Source: Gallionella sp. (GTDB lineage: Bacteria; Pseudomonadota; Gammaproteobacteria; Burkholderiales; Gallionellaceae). From it: a DNA stretch of 64,000 nucleotides. The notes beneath the pieces are model-generated. The model saw nothing but the letters and a program-made list of their open reading frames with translations, was not told where the DNA came from and ran no database searches. This document shows, piece by piece, positions 29,335 to 39,078 of this stretch. A program made the position numbers and the translations under genes. The first letter of the stretch is position 1. The number at the start of each line of letters is the position of its first letter. The stretch lies in NCBI GenBank assembly GCA_028710525.1, contig JAQTTY010000015.1, positions 1-64,000 of the forward strand. Direction: 5' to 3'.

Positions 29335-32325
29335 TCAATGCATGATGCGGTCGCGGCCCAGCACGCTGCGGTCACGCCGTGATTCCAATGTAGTCGGCGC
29401 GACCAGCGATGCGCCCAAATAGCCGCGCCCCAACACCATCGGCGGTATCAGTTGCTCGCGCATGTTTTCATCTAGGCGCGTATCCATTCCTAACCGCGCT
29501 TCGCCAACCCGGAACATCGCCCAGTAGAAGCGCACATCAAAGGTGGTGTGCGCTGGCTTTTCCAGCTCGACGATGCGGCGAGCCAATTCCAGTTGACGAT
29601 GCGCAAGTTGGGGATCGATATTGGCTCCGTTAGGCATGGGTAACAGCACCGAAAAACGGTGCGCGGCGTTGCGTATCGCCAATACGCCGCCTTCGAATTG
29701 CAACCAATCCTGCAACGCGGGCCCATCCAGCGGCAAACGATCAGGGAGTGGTATCAGGTCATAGTCCGTCCAATGACTGTTGTACTTTTCGTTCAATGCA
29801 GATACCGCGCCATAACGTGAACGCAAGAAGCTTTGCCATTGGATGCATTGCACAGTCGAGTTAGTCGCTTCTCTATCGCGCATGTGCGCTATCCATAGCT
29901 CGCGTTGCGCAGCCATCACTGGCATATCTTCGGGCTGGGGAATATCGAAAAAACTCGTATAAGTGGTGCGCCACGCCTCATTGCAAACCGTCATGCTGAG
30001 GTATTCGGCTTCAATGGCGGACTGCCATGCGGCGCGCTCCAACGCACCGGCAAACGGCGTGAAGCCCAAGTTGAGCTCGGTGAACAAAGCCCATTTTGCA
30101 GCTAGGTCAGGTTGCTCCGGATCGTCCGGTTGCACCAGCGGCATCTCGACGTGATAGGACTCAGGCGCTTCGATGCCGATGGCCGTGGCATACCGCAAAT
30201 TGAGTGCGCCCCTACCCTCGCCTAACTTCCAAGGGCTAGTCGGATTTAACAAGGAACTGGCTAGTAATTGTCCGGGGTCACCCAGCAACACATCGGGCAA
30301 ACGACGTGCCAAGTATTTTTCGATGATGCGCACACCAAAACGGCGTTCTTCCACCACACCCGGTGCAACAAAAAGTGTTTCATCAAGCTGCTCCTCAAGC
30401 GCCATCGACAAAGCCAGACGGACACCGTGTGCAGTACCGCGATAACTGAATAGCAACATCGCATGGCGGATGAATAAGCGCCTTCTATACTCATCCCAAC
30501 TAGGGTCTAGCACCGCACCGAACCAAGTGGCCAACCATGCCAGCGCCTCTGTCGGCGTGGTACGTTGATCGAAGAGCGCCTGAGACTGTGCGATACGTCC
30601 CTCAATCTCGGTGTAAAAGCCCTCGATATTGGCTAAGAAACCATCGAGGAAATGTGCCGATGGTGCATCCTCACGGTAAAGCGCGGGCAGATATTCCTTG
30701 AGGTAGGAGAAGCGCGGATAGTAGGCACGCAGTGCATGCAGGCTGGGCGTAGCTCGTTGATCGCCACGCAACTCCATCTTGATCTGCAGATAGCGTCCGC
30801 AAGCCTCCTGGAATAGCAACTCCCAGGTCCCATCACCTTGAGCAGGCCTACCCGTGCGGGGCAGATATGCGACCTCGCTGCCATCTCGACGTAAATATGG
30901 TGTTGGCTCCGGCATCCATTCGATATGCGCTAACGCATCTTCATCATTACCGCAACGCGTCCAAATTTTCACTGAAGTCGCGGATGGCACACAGGCATCC
31001 AGCATCAGACGATGCCACACACAATCCGGCTCCTTACCATCGAATATTCGGGTACGTAATGCTCCACAAGTTTGGTGGCGTGGACGCGCCTCTTCGACCA
31101 GCGGTACCCAAGTCTCGGCGAAATCGTAATGTGGCAGCTTATTAAAAGTGACCAAACCGCGGCCACCAAAACGCCGCATCGGCCGATAACCGGGTTGCGC
31201 ATCGAACGACCAGATTCCCGATCCATCTACATTTAGATCGAAGACATAGGCCTGATTCCCATCCTGCTGCACGACGAATAGCTGTATCGGTAACGCATCC
31301 TCCCCTTGCGGCACAACAGCAAGGTCGTATGCAGACAGCAACAATTCACGCGCTTGACCGTCTGCAGCAGCAGACACAGAGATGCTCAAAGTGAATCCAT
31401 CAATCACACCATGAGACGTCTTAGCTTTGATAAGTTTGCCATCGCGATACAGCAGGATGCGTGAGGCGGCCGACGCCTCGCAGCGATCCAACACCAGCAA
31501 GGTTCCGTCACTCAACACCTCTATCGAGATAGGATCGAAAGCGGCTGACAGATCGATGGCGCTGTCCACATCCAACACGCGCGTCCTGGCACTTACCGAC
31601 GCGCCATCGCCCCGTACCGGAGCGAATGCACCAGATGCTGCGACTGGGGCTACCGTCGTCGTATCAGCCGAGTAAGAGACCACACTGAAACTGCGATCCA
31701 GCTGCCAACAACGATGATGAGCGCGATCCAATATCCATACACAACCAGACGTCCCCGCCGCCATATCAAAGGGTAGGAACGGCACATGCGTCGGCCACAG
31801 CAAGTGTAGCGGCGCGCCACCCGCAGCCAGATCGAAGATCAATACGCCAGCGGGTGACTTAGTCCCCACGATTAGGAAATGCTCACTGCTGACCGTGATA
31901 CCCGCCAACTCAAGTGGCGGTGTGGATGACGCACTTGATAACGGCGCAAATCCACCCTTAACCGGTATAGCCTCGGTGGCGACCGGTGGCCAAAGATCGC
32001 TCGCCGCTGTGCCATCGCACCACACTCTCACCCGTTGCCCTGAGCGGTCTATCCAGTACCAATTGCCAAACTGATCCGCCGCAGCCCCGCGCCGCTGCTG
32101 ATCCAGATCGGGCAGATCATCCGATGCGGCCGTGGGGAAATTAAAAGGTAAGGCACGCAAGCGTGCGACCTGGCCTTGCGCATACCACTCCACCGCTGAA
32201 CCTGAATGTTCTGCCATAGGCGACCAATTCGCTTCCGCTTGCCCAGCATCTGCTGCGCAATGGCATTGCTTCCAATCGGCTGCGCCGAGTAACAGATGAT
32301 GTCGGGTGGAGTTGGCGTCTAACAT
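29335..32325 (-). CDS. Tail-protein-I-like baseplate wedge (Afp12-like) with N-terminal propeller-like extension
   Basis: 996 residues. Around residues 540-660 the sequence FSYLKEYLPALYREDAPSAH, then FLDGFLANIEGFYTEIEGRI and the following LAWLATWFGAVLDP is the phage tail protein I / Afp12 wedge domain. Residues about 1-420 have repeated beta patterns (GCVWILDRAHHRCWQLDRSF, DGTLLVLDRCEAS, DGNQAYVFDLNVDG) that look like an NHL-type propeller, which could bind a surface or a fibre. The C-terminal part ends with HTTFDVRFYWAMFRVGEARL, also common in this family. The start ATG follows the stop of the baseplate-J gene by a single base (TGATATG), so translation is coupled. Confidence 0.82.
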   Translation of the reverse strand: MLDANSTRHHLLLGAADWKQCHCAADAGQAEANWSPMAEHSGSAVEWYAQGQVARLRALPFNFPTAASDDLPDLDQQRRGAAADQFGNWYWIDRSGQRVRVWCDGTAASDLWPPVATEAIPVKGGFAPLSSASSTPPLELAGITVSSEHFLIVGTKSPAGVLIFDLAAGGAPLHLLWPTHVPFLPFDMAAGTSGCVWILDRAHHRCWQLDRSFSVVSYSADTTTVAPVAASGAFAPVRGDGASVSARTRVLDVDSAIDLSAAFDPISIEVLSDGTLLVLDRCEASAASRILLYRDGKLIKAKTSHGVIDGFTLSISVSAAADGQARELLLSAYDLAVVPQGEDALPIQLFVVQQDGNQAYVFDLNVDGSGIWSFDAQPGYRPMRRFGGRGLVTFNKLPHYDFAETWVPLVEEARPRHQTCGALRTRIFDGKEPDCVWHRLMLDACVPSATSVKIWTRCGNDEDALAHIEWMPEPTPYLRRDGSEVAYLPRTGRPAQGDGTWELLFQEACGRYLQIKMELRGDQRATPSLHALRAYYPRFSYLKEYLPALYREDAPSAHFLDGFLANIEGFYTEIEGRIAQSQALFDQRTTPTEALAWLATWFGAVLDPSWDEYRRRLFIRHAMLLFSYRGTAHGVRLALSMALEEQLDETLFVAPGVVEERRFGVRIIEKYLARRLPDVLLGDPGQLLASSLLNPTSPWKLGEGRGALNLRYATAIGIEAPESYHVEMPLVQPDDPEQPDLAAKWALFTELNLGFTPFAGALERAAWQSAIEAEYLSMTVCNEAWRTTYTSFFDIPQPEDMPVMAAQRELWIAHMRDREATNSTVQCIQWQSFLRSRYGAVSALNEKYNSHWTDYDLIPLPDRLPLDGPALQDWLQFEGGVLAIRNAAHRFSVLLPMPNGANIDPQLAHRQLELARRIVELEKPAHTTFDVRFYWAMFRVGEARLGMDTRLDENMREQLIPPMVLGRGYLGASLVAPTTLESRRDRSVLGRDRIMH

Positions 32326-32326
32326 A

Positions 32327-34609
32327 TCAGCACCTATCCGGGATCACCGGCACAGGGACGATGCGCCGATCTGGAGGTTGCCCGCTATCGACCTTGCCGC
32401 CCATGAGACTGGTGGGCGCGGGTGCATCGCCGACCTGCACCGACAAACCGGCGATACGGGGAAGTTGCAGACTATGCATGGGAATCTCTGGCGACTCATT
32501 TCCGTCCATACCCGCCAGACGGACACCGCGCACAAAACGTACCCCGCTGACGCGGCTGGCAACCGCTGTCAATTCGGCTGCAGATACCGCCCTACGCAAT
32601 GGCCAACCTTGCTCATTCTGTCCATCCACAGGCAGCGGCGAGAGAAAGGTCGTGATAGCGACTCGTACCGCCTCGCGAACCTCCGCGCCAGCACGTCCGT
32701 CGGCCAACAGTTCGATGCCGATAGCGATCCAAATGTCGAGATATTCTGGGCCACGCAAGATCAACTCGGTAGTCACCAGACGGCGCGCATCTAGATGACA
32801 ACAAACCGTATCCATAAACAAGCGATCCGGTTCGGGCGCATCAGGATGTGCTGGATCGTAAGCGGGCAGCAGTAGCAACGTCACTGTACCCGGCGCATTG
32901 CCGGGCGCATCAGGTGCCAGATCGGGACTGAACGAGGGCAATACGTCGACCCGTCCGACATGCACGCCCGGCGTACGCTTGGTGATCGTTTCGAAATCTG
33001 CCGCTGTTACGAGCCGGTCGCGATGTTGTATGTAACGCGGTATCTGCTTCTGGGCTGTTGCAACATCCTCAGCTGCAGCCCCCCCCCAAGTGGGGAGTGG
33101 ATTGTTCACAAAATATCCTGCATCCAGTGCCGAACTGGTATTGATCGCCCTTACTGCGACGTTGCCCGCAAGCCCATCGCTATGGTCATAACTGACGCGC
33201 AGCTTCGCCCCCAATGGCGGACGACAGCCGCGCATGCCGTCACCGAAACTCAACTGTCCGGACTCGGGATCGACGTGGTACACATAGCTATCGTCTCGCG
33301 CTGCCGCCGCAAGCTCAGTTCTGGCCAAACGGGCTTGATAGGCGGGGGCAACTTCCGGTGCGGCGGCGAGCAGATCATCTATGGGCTGCCATTCATCCCA
33401 TCCGCCCGCCGCATTGCTGACGGACAGACGCACCGAGCCTTGCAGTAACGGAGGGTGAGCGAGTTGACGCACTTGATCGGGTTCACCGCTGCCATCCGCC
33501 AACACTTCGTTGACGATCCGTCTACGCTGCAACACTTCAGTCGCATTGCTACCGGCCCACTGCAATTTGGCACGCACGCCCAGTGCCGAGATGCGTATCC
33601 AAGTCACGACACGCTCCGCTAATGCGGTGTCGTCCAAAGATGGAGGAAAATTGCCGCTCCCCGCTTCAAGCGGATCCAAGTCTTGCCATAACTCCATGTC
33701 GGCTGCGGAGGGCAGCGTCAGTTCCACGATACCCGGCTGCTCCAGCACATTGACCGAAGAGCGTGTCTGCAACAGACGATATTCAGCATCGCGTGGTTGC
33801 GGCTCCTGCGGTAACTTGCCACCAGCGGGCAATTTTGGTGTGGCGAAGATTAAGGGTGCTTGCGTAGATGCACTATCACTACCGTGTGGTTGCAAGCGCC
33901 GTGCATTTTCATCCAGCGCAGGCGAGATACCCAGACTCAAAGTCTTACCCGCGATCAGCTCACGCACTTGAGCGCGCCGCGCGGCCATGTCGGCTTGTTG
34001 CTCGCTTGGCTTGTCGTTTTTACGCGTCAACAACGCCAGCCATAGACAACCATCCACGCTGTCCCTGCCTAGGTCGACTCCGCTGGCTTCGTTGCCCTGC
34101 CAGGCCACGGTCTCATACAGCACCAGTTCCGCACCGGGCTGCTCTTGCCTGAGCGAGGCATATAACATGTCGTAATGTTGTTTACGTATGCCAGTCTCAT
34201 CCGCATAAGGTCGTTTGAGATAGAAGCGTGTTTCAAGCGGCAACACGTCCAACCCCTGCTTGGTGACGAAGGGTATCTCTCCCGCGCGCGTCTCTAGCCC
34301 TGCGGTATAAGTCTTGACCTTCAACTCGCCCGCTAAATTGTCGATGGTGACAAAGCCATGCGCGGATTCGGCGGGAATGAGCGGCACACCCAACAATTGC
34401 AAGAATTTGTCACGATTGCGCTCGGGAATCTGGTTAGCGCGATACAGCAGGTTCTCGGTCAGGAAGGCGAACACTTCTATCAGCGTCACGCCGGGATCGG
34501 CCGGTCCATAGTTAGTCCACTCCGGGGTATGCACTGGGATACGCGCCAGCGCCTCGTTGAGCAGATCCTGGTAACGGCGATTATCTATGCTGGGTGCGGG
34601 TAACGGCAC
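32327..34609 (-). CDS. Baseplate J-like wedge protein (Afp11-like)
   Basis: 760 residues, GTG start with AGGAG upstream. The N-terminus (LLNEALARIPVHTPEWTNYG, then PADPGVTLIEVFAFLTENLL) is the characteristic helical start of gp6/baseplate-J-type proteins of eCIS and phage tails. The C-terminal half has the wedge core (YIQHRDRLVTAADFETITKR) and the dimerisation domain, and it ends in an extension. Together with the gp25- and tail-I-like proteins this forms the ring around the hub that triggers sheath contraction. Confidence 0.88.
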   Translation of the reverse strand: MPLPAPSIDNRRYQDLLNEALARIPVHTPEWTNYGPADPGVTLIEVFAFLTENLLYRANQIPERNRDKFLQLLGVPLIPAESAHGFVTIDNLAGELKVKTYTAGLETRAGEIPFVTKQGLDVLPLETRFYLKRPYADETGIRKQHYDMLYASLRQEQPGAELVLYETVAWQGNEASGVDLGRDSVDGCLWLALLTRKNDKPSEQQADMAARRAQVRELIAGKTLSLGISPALDENARRLQPHGSDSASTQAPLIFATPKLPAGGKLPQEPQPRDAEYRLLQTRSSVNVLEQPGIVELTLPSAADMELWQDLDPLEAGSGNFPPSLDDTALAERVVTWIRISALGVRAKLQWAGSNATEVLQRRRIVNEVLADGSGEPDQVRQLAHPPLLQGSVRLSVSNAAGGWDEWQPIDDLLAAAPEVAPAYQARLARTELAAAARDDSYVYHVDPESGQLSFGDGMRGCRPPLGAKLRVSYDHSDGLAGNVAVRAINTSSALDAGYFVNNPLPTWGGAAAEDVATAQKQIPRYIQHRDRLVTAADFETITKRTPGVHVGRVDVLPSFSPDLAPDAPGNAPGTVTLLLLPAYDPAHPDAPEPDRLFMDTVCCHLDARRLVTTELILRGPEYLDIWIAIGIELLADGRAGAEVREAVRVAITTFLSPLPVDGQNEQGWPLRRAVSAAELTAVASRVSGVRFVRGVRLAGMDGNESPEIPMHSLQLPRIAGLSVQVGDAPAPTSLMGGKVDSGQPPDRRIVPVPVIPDRC

Positions 34610-34617
34610 GATGTCTC

Positions 34618-35022
34618 CTAACCTTTCAAAGTGAGCGCGAGTGTCACGCGCTCCAATGCCTGAGTGGCGACCAAACGGTATGCGATAGTCGCCACCGCCC
34701 CTTGCGCGTCTTGCGGATCAGCATCGACCGTGACACTGTCGATGCGCACCCTAGGTTCCCAACGCTTGATGTTTTCCTCTATGGTTTCGCGTATGCGTTG
34801 ACGAGTACCCGGTGTATTGGGCTCAAACAAAAAACGTGTCAGCCCCCCGCCAAAATTGGGCAAGCGCATACGCTCGCGTGGTTCGGTAAGCAACAGGATG
34901 CGCAGACAGTCGCGCACGTTGGCCTCACCTTCCGACCATGCAACACGACCATCTGCTCCCACCCGTGGTGGGAAACCCAAGCCACGGCCGAACAACTTTC
35001 CGGGATCGGAGTAGTCGGTCAT
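34618..35022 (-). CDS. gp25-like baseplate wedge protein (Afp9-like)
   Basis: 134 residues, the GpW/gp25 lysozyme-like fold used as a baseplate wedge in contractile systems. Signature elements are GRGLGFPPRVGADGRVAWSE, VRDCLRILLLTEPRERMRLP with the conserved E-P-R-E-R and then NFGGGL, and INxxL-type IEENIKRWEPRVRID. Length is normal. The ATG overlaps the stop of the 699-residue gene (ATGA), and the baseplate-J gene follows after 8 bases. Confidence 0.92.
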   Translation of the reverse strand: MTDYSDPGKLFGRGLGFPPRVGADGRVAWSEGEANVRDCLRILLLTEPRERMRLPNFGGGLTRFLFEPNTPGTRQRIRETIEENIKRWEPRVRIDSVTVDADPQDAQGAVATIAYRLVATQALERVTLALTLKG

Positions 35023-37118
35023 GGCTTACCTTTCTTGGCTTTCAAGCCAGGGATGGGAAAGCACATGATGAACCAAGGCATCCAGCGGAAGATGAAGTCG
35101 AGCAAACTGACTATGATCATCAACAAGATCAGCGCACAGATCGTGATGATGGGTATAGACAGCGAACAGATCATGCCGATATTGGCTTCATTGCTCTTGC
35201 ACGGCCCCATGCCGCCGACATCCAAGTCTTTGTGCAGTGGCCAAGGCAGTACCGCTCTCACCAAGTCAACCAGACCCAGCCCCTTGGCGCGCTGTATCTG
35301 TCCGCACAACACATCCGAGATTACAAATGCAGTGTTCTTGCTGTGCTTGCGCATCCCTGCAGGCGTGGTATCCAGCGGCAATGAGATGCGTATCGGACGT
35401 GCTGGCGCGTCGGAATCGAAGAAGTTAGCCAACTGGAATCGCTGACTGGGCTCGCTCAACACTGCCATACGCTGCGGGCCGCAGTCACAACGCAGATAAA
35501 CACAGCGCATCGTGAACCATCCCGCATCACCTTGGGTGGTGGTGAGTGCGTCGCGTAACCGAGCTGCGAAAGGCAGAGGTGGTGCTGGAGTCGCGGGTGC
35601 TTGCAAATCGATAGCCTGGATCACCAACTGCACCAATTTGTCGAGTTTCGCAACTTCAGATTCCACTGTGGATAGGGTAGCGTCCGTCGCACCAATATCT
35701 TCATTTGCCACCACGATATTTTTGGCAGCAAGTGAGCTATGTATCCCCCAGCTGGAGTAATTCGCCGATGTGCCGCGCACGCCGGCCAGAAGGTAGACAA
35801 AATCAGGCCATTCCAAGCCATCGTCCAAGTCATCTGGGAAAGAACGCGTCGCACTTTCCAGCGCCTCACGCACCGCAGTGCTTCTTACAGCCAACAAGGC
35901 CTCGCGCAAACTGCCTTTGAAGGAACGTCCATTCTGGGTGATGGGCCATAGGTTATTTGCACCACGGCCGGCATCACTGTCATTGAGCCAATTGAACAAT
36001 CTCCGTTGCGCATCATTCTGCAAACTCGCTTGTTTGGACGTGTCGATGAGGCACGCCCATACCGGACTGAGATGCAGATAGAGATAGTCTGCAAAGTCGA
36101 GCAGGATGAGATAGGACTGACCTTGTATCTGATCGTTGGCGCGTCTCGCTGCGTTCAACTTATCGTTATTCCCCATGACCTCACTGCTCGCATCCATGAT
36201 GCGATCGGCCGCCGCGAGGCTAGAACGGATCAAATTCTTCCAGGGCTCGGTGATCTCCATCTTGAACTGTTCCTTGCGTGCCGCCACCACGCTGGGATTG
36301 GCCGCTATACCGCCGGCACCGGGCACATCTGCTTGCACTTGCGCACGACTACTCATGTACTCCTCACGCCGTCCAACCGGTACGACACCCGCGAGCATGC
36401 GCCGGGGGTGGCCGCTGTCATCGCGGAAGTTAAGTGGAAACATCGGCAACAGTTCCTCACCTGCAACTAGCGACGCATCCGCTTCTGAACTAGCGAGATC
36501 GGTGATCACGCGCTGCCAGTGTCCGCCGCCTACTTCTTTAACGAACGCATATTCCTCAAGTGGAGAATCTGCCACCGCAGCATCGACCGGCAACATGCGG
36601 CGCAACACGAAACCGACTTGCTCGGCACTACTGGTCGCGACCTCACGATCCGGGAAACCCGCTCTGCCGCACACCAGATTAGCGGCGACCAGATAGTGAC
36701 GCTGATGGGCGGGGTGAAAGAGTTTAAGCGGCAAGGTACGCGCCACTCCGTTCTCCTCTTTATCGAGCTCACTTGCACTGGGTTCCAGGGCTGGCGCACT
36801 GGCCTTAGCGGTACGCAAGCGGGCCAAGGAACGCACGATGCGCGGCAACGGCACACGCTCGACCAGATCGGGCGCTGCGACAGCAGGCGTACGCCAGGTC
36901 TCTGGGCGGGCGATCAGTTCACCCAACTGTTTGGGATCGGTCGCCAGTGTCGCAATCAATTGCTCCATAAACTCATCGTTGGCAAAACGCAGGATCGCGG
37001 GCGCGGATTGGTCCTCAGACATAAAGGAGGCGGCACTCCCGGGCTCCGGCGAGAAGCGTCCCCAGAGCGGTGCGGGTGTGGTCCAAAGTGCGCTGTGTTT
37101 GATCATCGTATTCACCAT
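35019..37118 (-). CDS. eCIS-associated protein of unknown function with C-terminal hydrophobic segment, 699 residues
   Basis: I do not recognise the family. It sits between the needle and the gp25 wedge. Most of the protein is soluble with mixed helix and strand. The last 70 residues contain IGMICSLSIPIITICALILL followed by MIIVSLLDFIFRWMPWFIMC, one or two membrane-type helices, and a basic tail KAKKGKP. A hydrophobic tail is unexpected for a baseplate protein and could insert into a membrane during firing or hold assembly at the inner membrane. The ATG at 37118 overlaps the needle stop; an ATG at 37106 is possible. Confidence 0.62.
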   Translation of the reverse strand: MVNTMIKHSALWTTPAPLWGRFSPEPGSAASFMSEDQSAPAILRFANDEFMEQLIATLATDPKQLGELIARPETWRTPAVAAPDLVERVPLPRIVRSLARLRTAKASAPALEPSASELDKEENGVARTLPLKLFHPAHQRHYLVAANLVCGRAGFPDREVATSSAEQVGFVLRRMLPVDAAVADSPLEEYAFVKEVGGGHWQRVITDLASSEADASLVAGEELLPMFPLNFRDDSGHPRRMLAGVVPVGRREEYMSSRAQVQADVPGAGGIAANPSVVAARKEQFKMEITEPWKNLIRSSLAAADRIMDASSEVMGNNDKLNAARRANDQIQGQSYLILLDFADYLYLHLSPVWACLIDTSKQASLQNDAQRRLFNWLNDSDAGRGANNLWPITQNGRSFKGSLREALLAVRSTAVREALESATRSFPDDLDDGLEWPDFVYLLAGVRGTSANYSSWGIHSSLAAKNIVVANEDIGATDATLSTVESEVAKLDKLVQLVIQAIDLQAPATPAPPLPFAARLRDALTTTQGDAGWFTMRCVYLRCDCGPQRMAVLSEPSQRFQLANFFDSDAPARPIRISLPLDTTPAGMRKHSKNTAFVISDVLCGQIQRAKGLGLVDLVRAVLPWPLHKDLDVGGMGPCKSNEANIGMICSLSIPIITICALILLMIIVSLLDFIFRWMPWFIMCFPIPGLKAKKGKP

Positions 37119-37831
37119 ATATTCCCGGCACCGGGTGTATATGAAGCACTGACTACGCTATTAGTGATGACGGTGTCGGCTTGCACCACACCACTGAATT
37201 TGGACATGCCCGCATCCACCGTCAACATGCCGGTAGAGATTGCCACCTGGCTGGCATTCACGGTGACTTTGGCGGAGGCGTTGATCGTGATGCCCGCACT
37301 TTCGAGCTTGATGGAGTTACCGTTACTGTCCTGTATCTCGATTGCGCCGGCACCATCTTTTAGCGTCACTTTCTGTCCACCAGGTGTCTCCAGCACCATC
37401 TTCTCTTGGCCATCCTGATCGTCTAGTGTGACCTTCACACCGTTACGCGAGCACAACACCTTCTTGTAGTTATTTCCCGCACCATCCATGGATAGTGGGG
37501 GTTGGTCGCTGCCGTTCCACAGACTGCCCAGCACGAATGGACGACGCGGATCACCCGCCGCAAAAGACACCAACACCTCGTCATTCACATCGGGTATGAA
37601 CCAGCTGCCACGATTGTTCCCGCCCATCAGCGTAGTGAGCCGTGCCCAGGCCTCATAACGCGCACTCGATCCGTCGGGCGACCAAGGTAATTCCACTTTC
37701 ACACGCCCCTGCCCGTCCGGATCACATATATCCAGAACCAGTGCTGTGTATACGCCGTACCATAGTCCGCCCAGACCCGTGGCACTACGCGGCAGCACTC
37801 GTTCGATCAGGTCTGTGTCGGGTAACATCAT
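37112..37831 (-). CDS. Spike/needle protein, gpV/gp5-type OB fold (C-terminal half of Afp8/VgrG)
   Basis: About 239 residues. The start is one of two adjacent ATG codons at 37831/37828, with GAGGGA just upstream. An OB-fold gp5/VgrG module (GRVKVELPWSPDG, then GSWFIPDVNDEVLVSFAAGD and PRRPFVLGSLWNG) is followed by a repetitive beta-helix with alternating KVTL, IEIQD, SIKLES, ITINAS and VTVNAS strands, ending in SYTPGAGNIW. This makes the membrane-piercing tip. In Afp and in T6SS VgrG the hub and needle are one protein; here they are separate genes 7 bases apart. No PAAR tip gene is visible in the cluster. Confidence 0.88.
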   Translation of the reverse strand: MMLPDTDLIERVLPRSATGLGGLWYGVYTALVLDICDPDGQGRVKVELPWSPDGSSARYEAWARLTTLMGGNNRGSWFIPDVNDEVLVSFAAGDPRRPFVLGSLWNGSDQPPLSMDGAGNNYKKVLCSRNGVKVTLDDQDGQEKMVLETPGGQKVTLKDGAGAIEIQDSNGNSIKLESAGITINASAKVTVNASQVAISTGMLTVDAGMSKFSGVVQADTVITNSVVSASYTPGAGNIW

Positions 37832-37838
37832 GTGTCCC

Positions 37839-38909
37839 TCATGTACGTCCCAAGCCGGGACGTTCGCAACGAAAATGGGTGCGTAGACCATGTCGCGCAT
37901 CGAAAGTAAGTTTGGTCTCGGTGACGTAATACTTGCCGGAGAACAGGACGCCCAATCCTGACAATCTGACCTTGATCCCGACGCGCAGGTCAGGTTGTGG
38001 TTCTGCTACGCCGGTACCGACTACGAAGCGCCGTGCCGTATCCAGAAAACGTGCTTGGGCATAGTCGCGCGCTTCGCTGGCAGTGGCTGGAGCGGTATGA
38101 ACATACGATTGTTTGCGTACACCGAATGCAGCCTGCAATATTGCTGCGCCACTTTCGTCCTGCCCCAACTCCGCGCCCAGCACATCGGCTGTGGCGTGCT
38201 CATTGATCGCTTGCTTGGCCGAGACATCCCAGCCGCTCACCGACACGTCGGTAGCCTGATGTGACAGATCAGCCAGCACGGTGAACTCACGCAACCCAGC
38301 ACCATGCGTCAGTTCTATCTCGGTCGCGCCACGTTGTGCTCGGGTGGCTGCATGTAGCGTCTGCCCATCCATCCATATCTCGGCACCGACTGCACGCGCA
38401 CGGTCACGCACGAAAGCCAGATCGCTTTGATTCACTTGGGCAAGTAATTTGTGGGTGCTGCCACGTATATCGATGCTGGGCGTCAGACTATGGTCCTGCG
38501 CAATCTGCTGGATCACTTGCGCATCACTCACATCGTTGAAACTGCGCGTGCGGCGCGTCATACGCAGATCCTGCAAACCATCCTCGACCAAGATGCGTAT
38601 CTGCGGTGGGCTGCCATTCGGATAGTCCGCTTGCAGCGCAGTGATCTTGCCTTTGAACACACTAGTGCTGCCCACCCTGACTTCGAAATCTTTACCAAAA
38701 TCCAATAGCGCACGATCGAACAACAGGAAGCCGATTCCGCCACTAGTATTGCCCCAGTTATTGAACGTCGCTTCGCAACGATACAGACCATGCACGGTCT
38801 CTTGGACGGTGAGCTCATGCAAGCGCCCCGCCATCAACGCATCTTCCTGTCCGGCGAACAACAGCGTCGGACGGGCAGCTAACAGAACGGGATTGCCGAG
38901 GTCGCCCAT
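37839..38909 (-). CDS. Baseplate hub protein, gpD/gp27-type (N-terminal half of Afp8/VgrG)
   Basis: About 356 residues, the late-control gene D / gp27-like hub that links tube to needle. Typical features are RLHELTVQETVHGLYRCEAT, FKGKITALQADYPNG, LVEDGLQDLRMTRRTRSF, VIQQIAQDHSL and SDLAFVRDRARAVGAEIW. I prefer the ATG at 38909, one base after the stop of the small upstream gene (TGATATG, the same arrangement as at 32325), over a GTG at 38927 without a ribosome binding site. The needle gene follows directly. Confidence 0.88.
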   Translation of the reverse strand: MGDLGNPVLLAARPTLLFAGQEDALMAGRLHELTVQETVHGLYRCEATFNNWGNTSGGIGFLLFDRALLDFGKDFEVRVGSTSVFKGKITALQADYPNGSPPQIRILVEDGLQDLRMTRRTRSFNDVSDAQVIQQIAQDHSLTPSIDIRGSTHKLLAQVNQSDLAFVRDRARAVGAEIWMDGQTLHAATRAQRGATEIELTHGAGLREFTVLADLSHQATDVSVSGWDVSAKQAINEHATADVLGAELGQDESGAAILQAAFGVRKQSYVHTAPATASEARDYAQARFLDTARRFVVGTGVAEPQPDLRVGIKVRLSGLGVLFSGKYYVTETKLTFDARHGLRTHFRCERPGLGRT

Positions 38910-38910
38910 A

Positions 38911-39078
38911 TCAATCAGCCCATACACGCAATGCGCGCTCAGTGAGATGTCGCTCTACCGATTCGAAGGCTTCAGTACTGACCCTAGATTCTGCTTGTAC
39001 TGGCGTAGCAGATTCAGCTTGAGATGGGTTCGCTGCGGGTTCGTTGACTACTTCAAAGTCGCCGATGACGATACTCAT
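38911..39078 (-). CDS. Small eCIS protein (Afp6-like position)
   Basis: 55 residues starting MSIVIGDFEVVNEPAANPSQ. The ATG overlaps the stop of the LysM gene (ATGA) and has GGAGG upstream. Small proteins of this size, with a short beta start of the type M-P-I-x-I-x-x-x-x-V, occur beside the LysM adaptor in Afp/PVC clusters (Afp6, possibly DUF5908-related). The remainder is acidic and helical with no motif. A role in baseplate assembly is inferred from position only. Confidence 0.65.
   Translation of the reverse strand: MSIVIGDFEVVNEPAANPSQAESATPVQAESRVSTEAFESVERHLTERALRVWAD

Noticed and set aside
29172..29375. 67-codon minus-strand open frame between two eCIS genes
   Set aside because: It runs through the dispersed repeats and overlaps the end of the tail-I gene; it has no ribosome binding site or family resemblance.
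34594..35445. 283-codon plus-strand open frame opposite the gp25 wedge gene
   Set aside because: It covers a clear gp25 gene with overlapping start and stop signals on the minus strand.
36519..37418. 299-codon plus-strand open frame opposite the 699-residue and needle genes
   Set aside because: It spans the boundary of two real genes on the other strand and has no recognisable motif.
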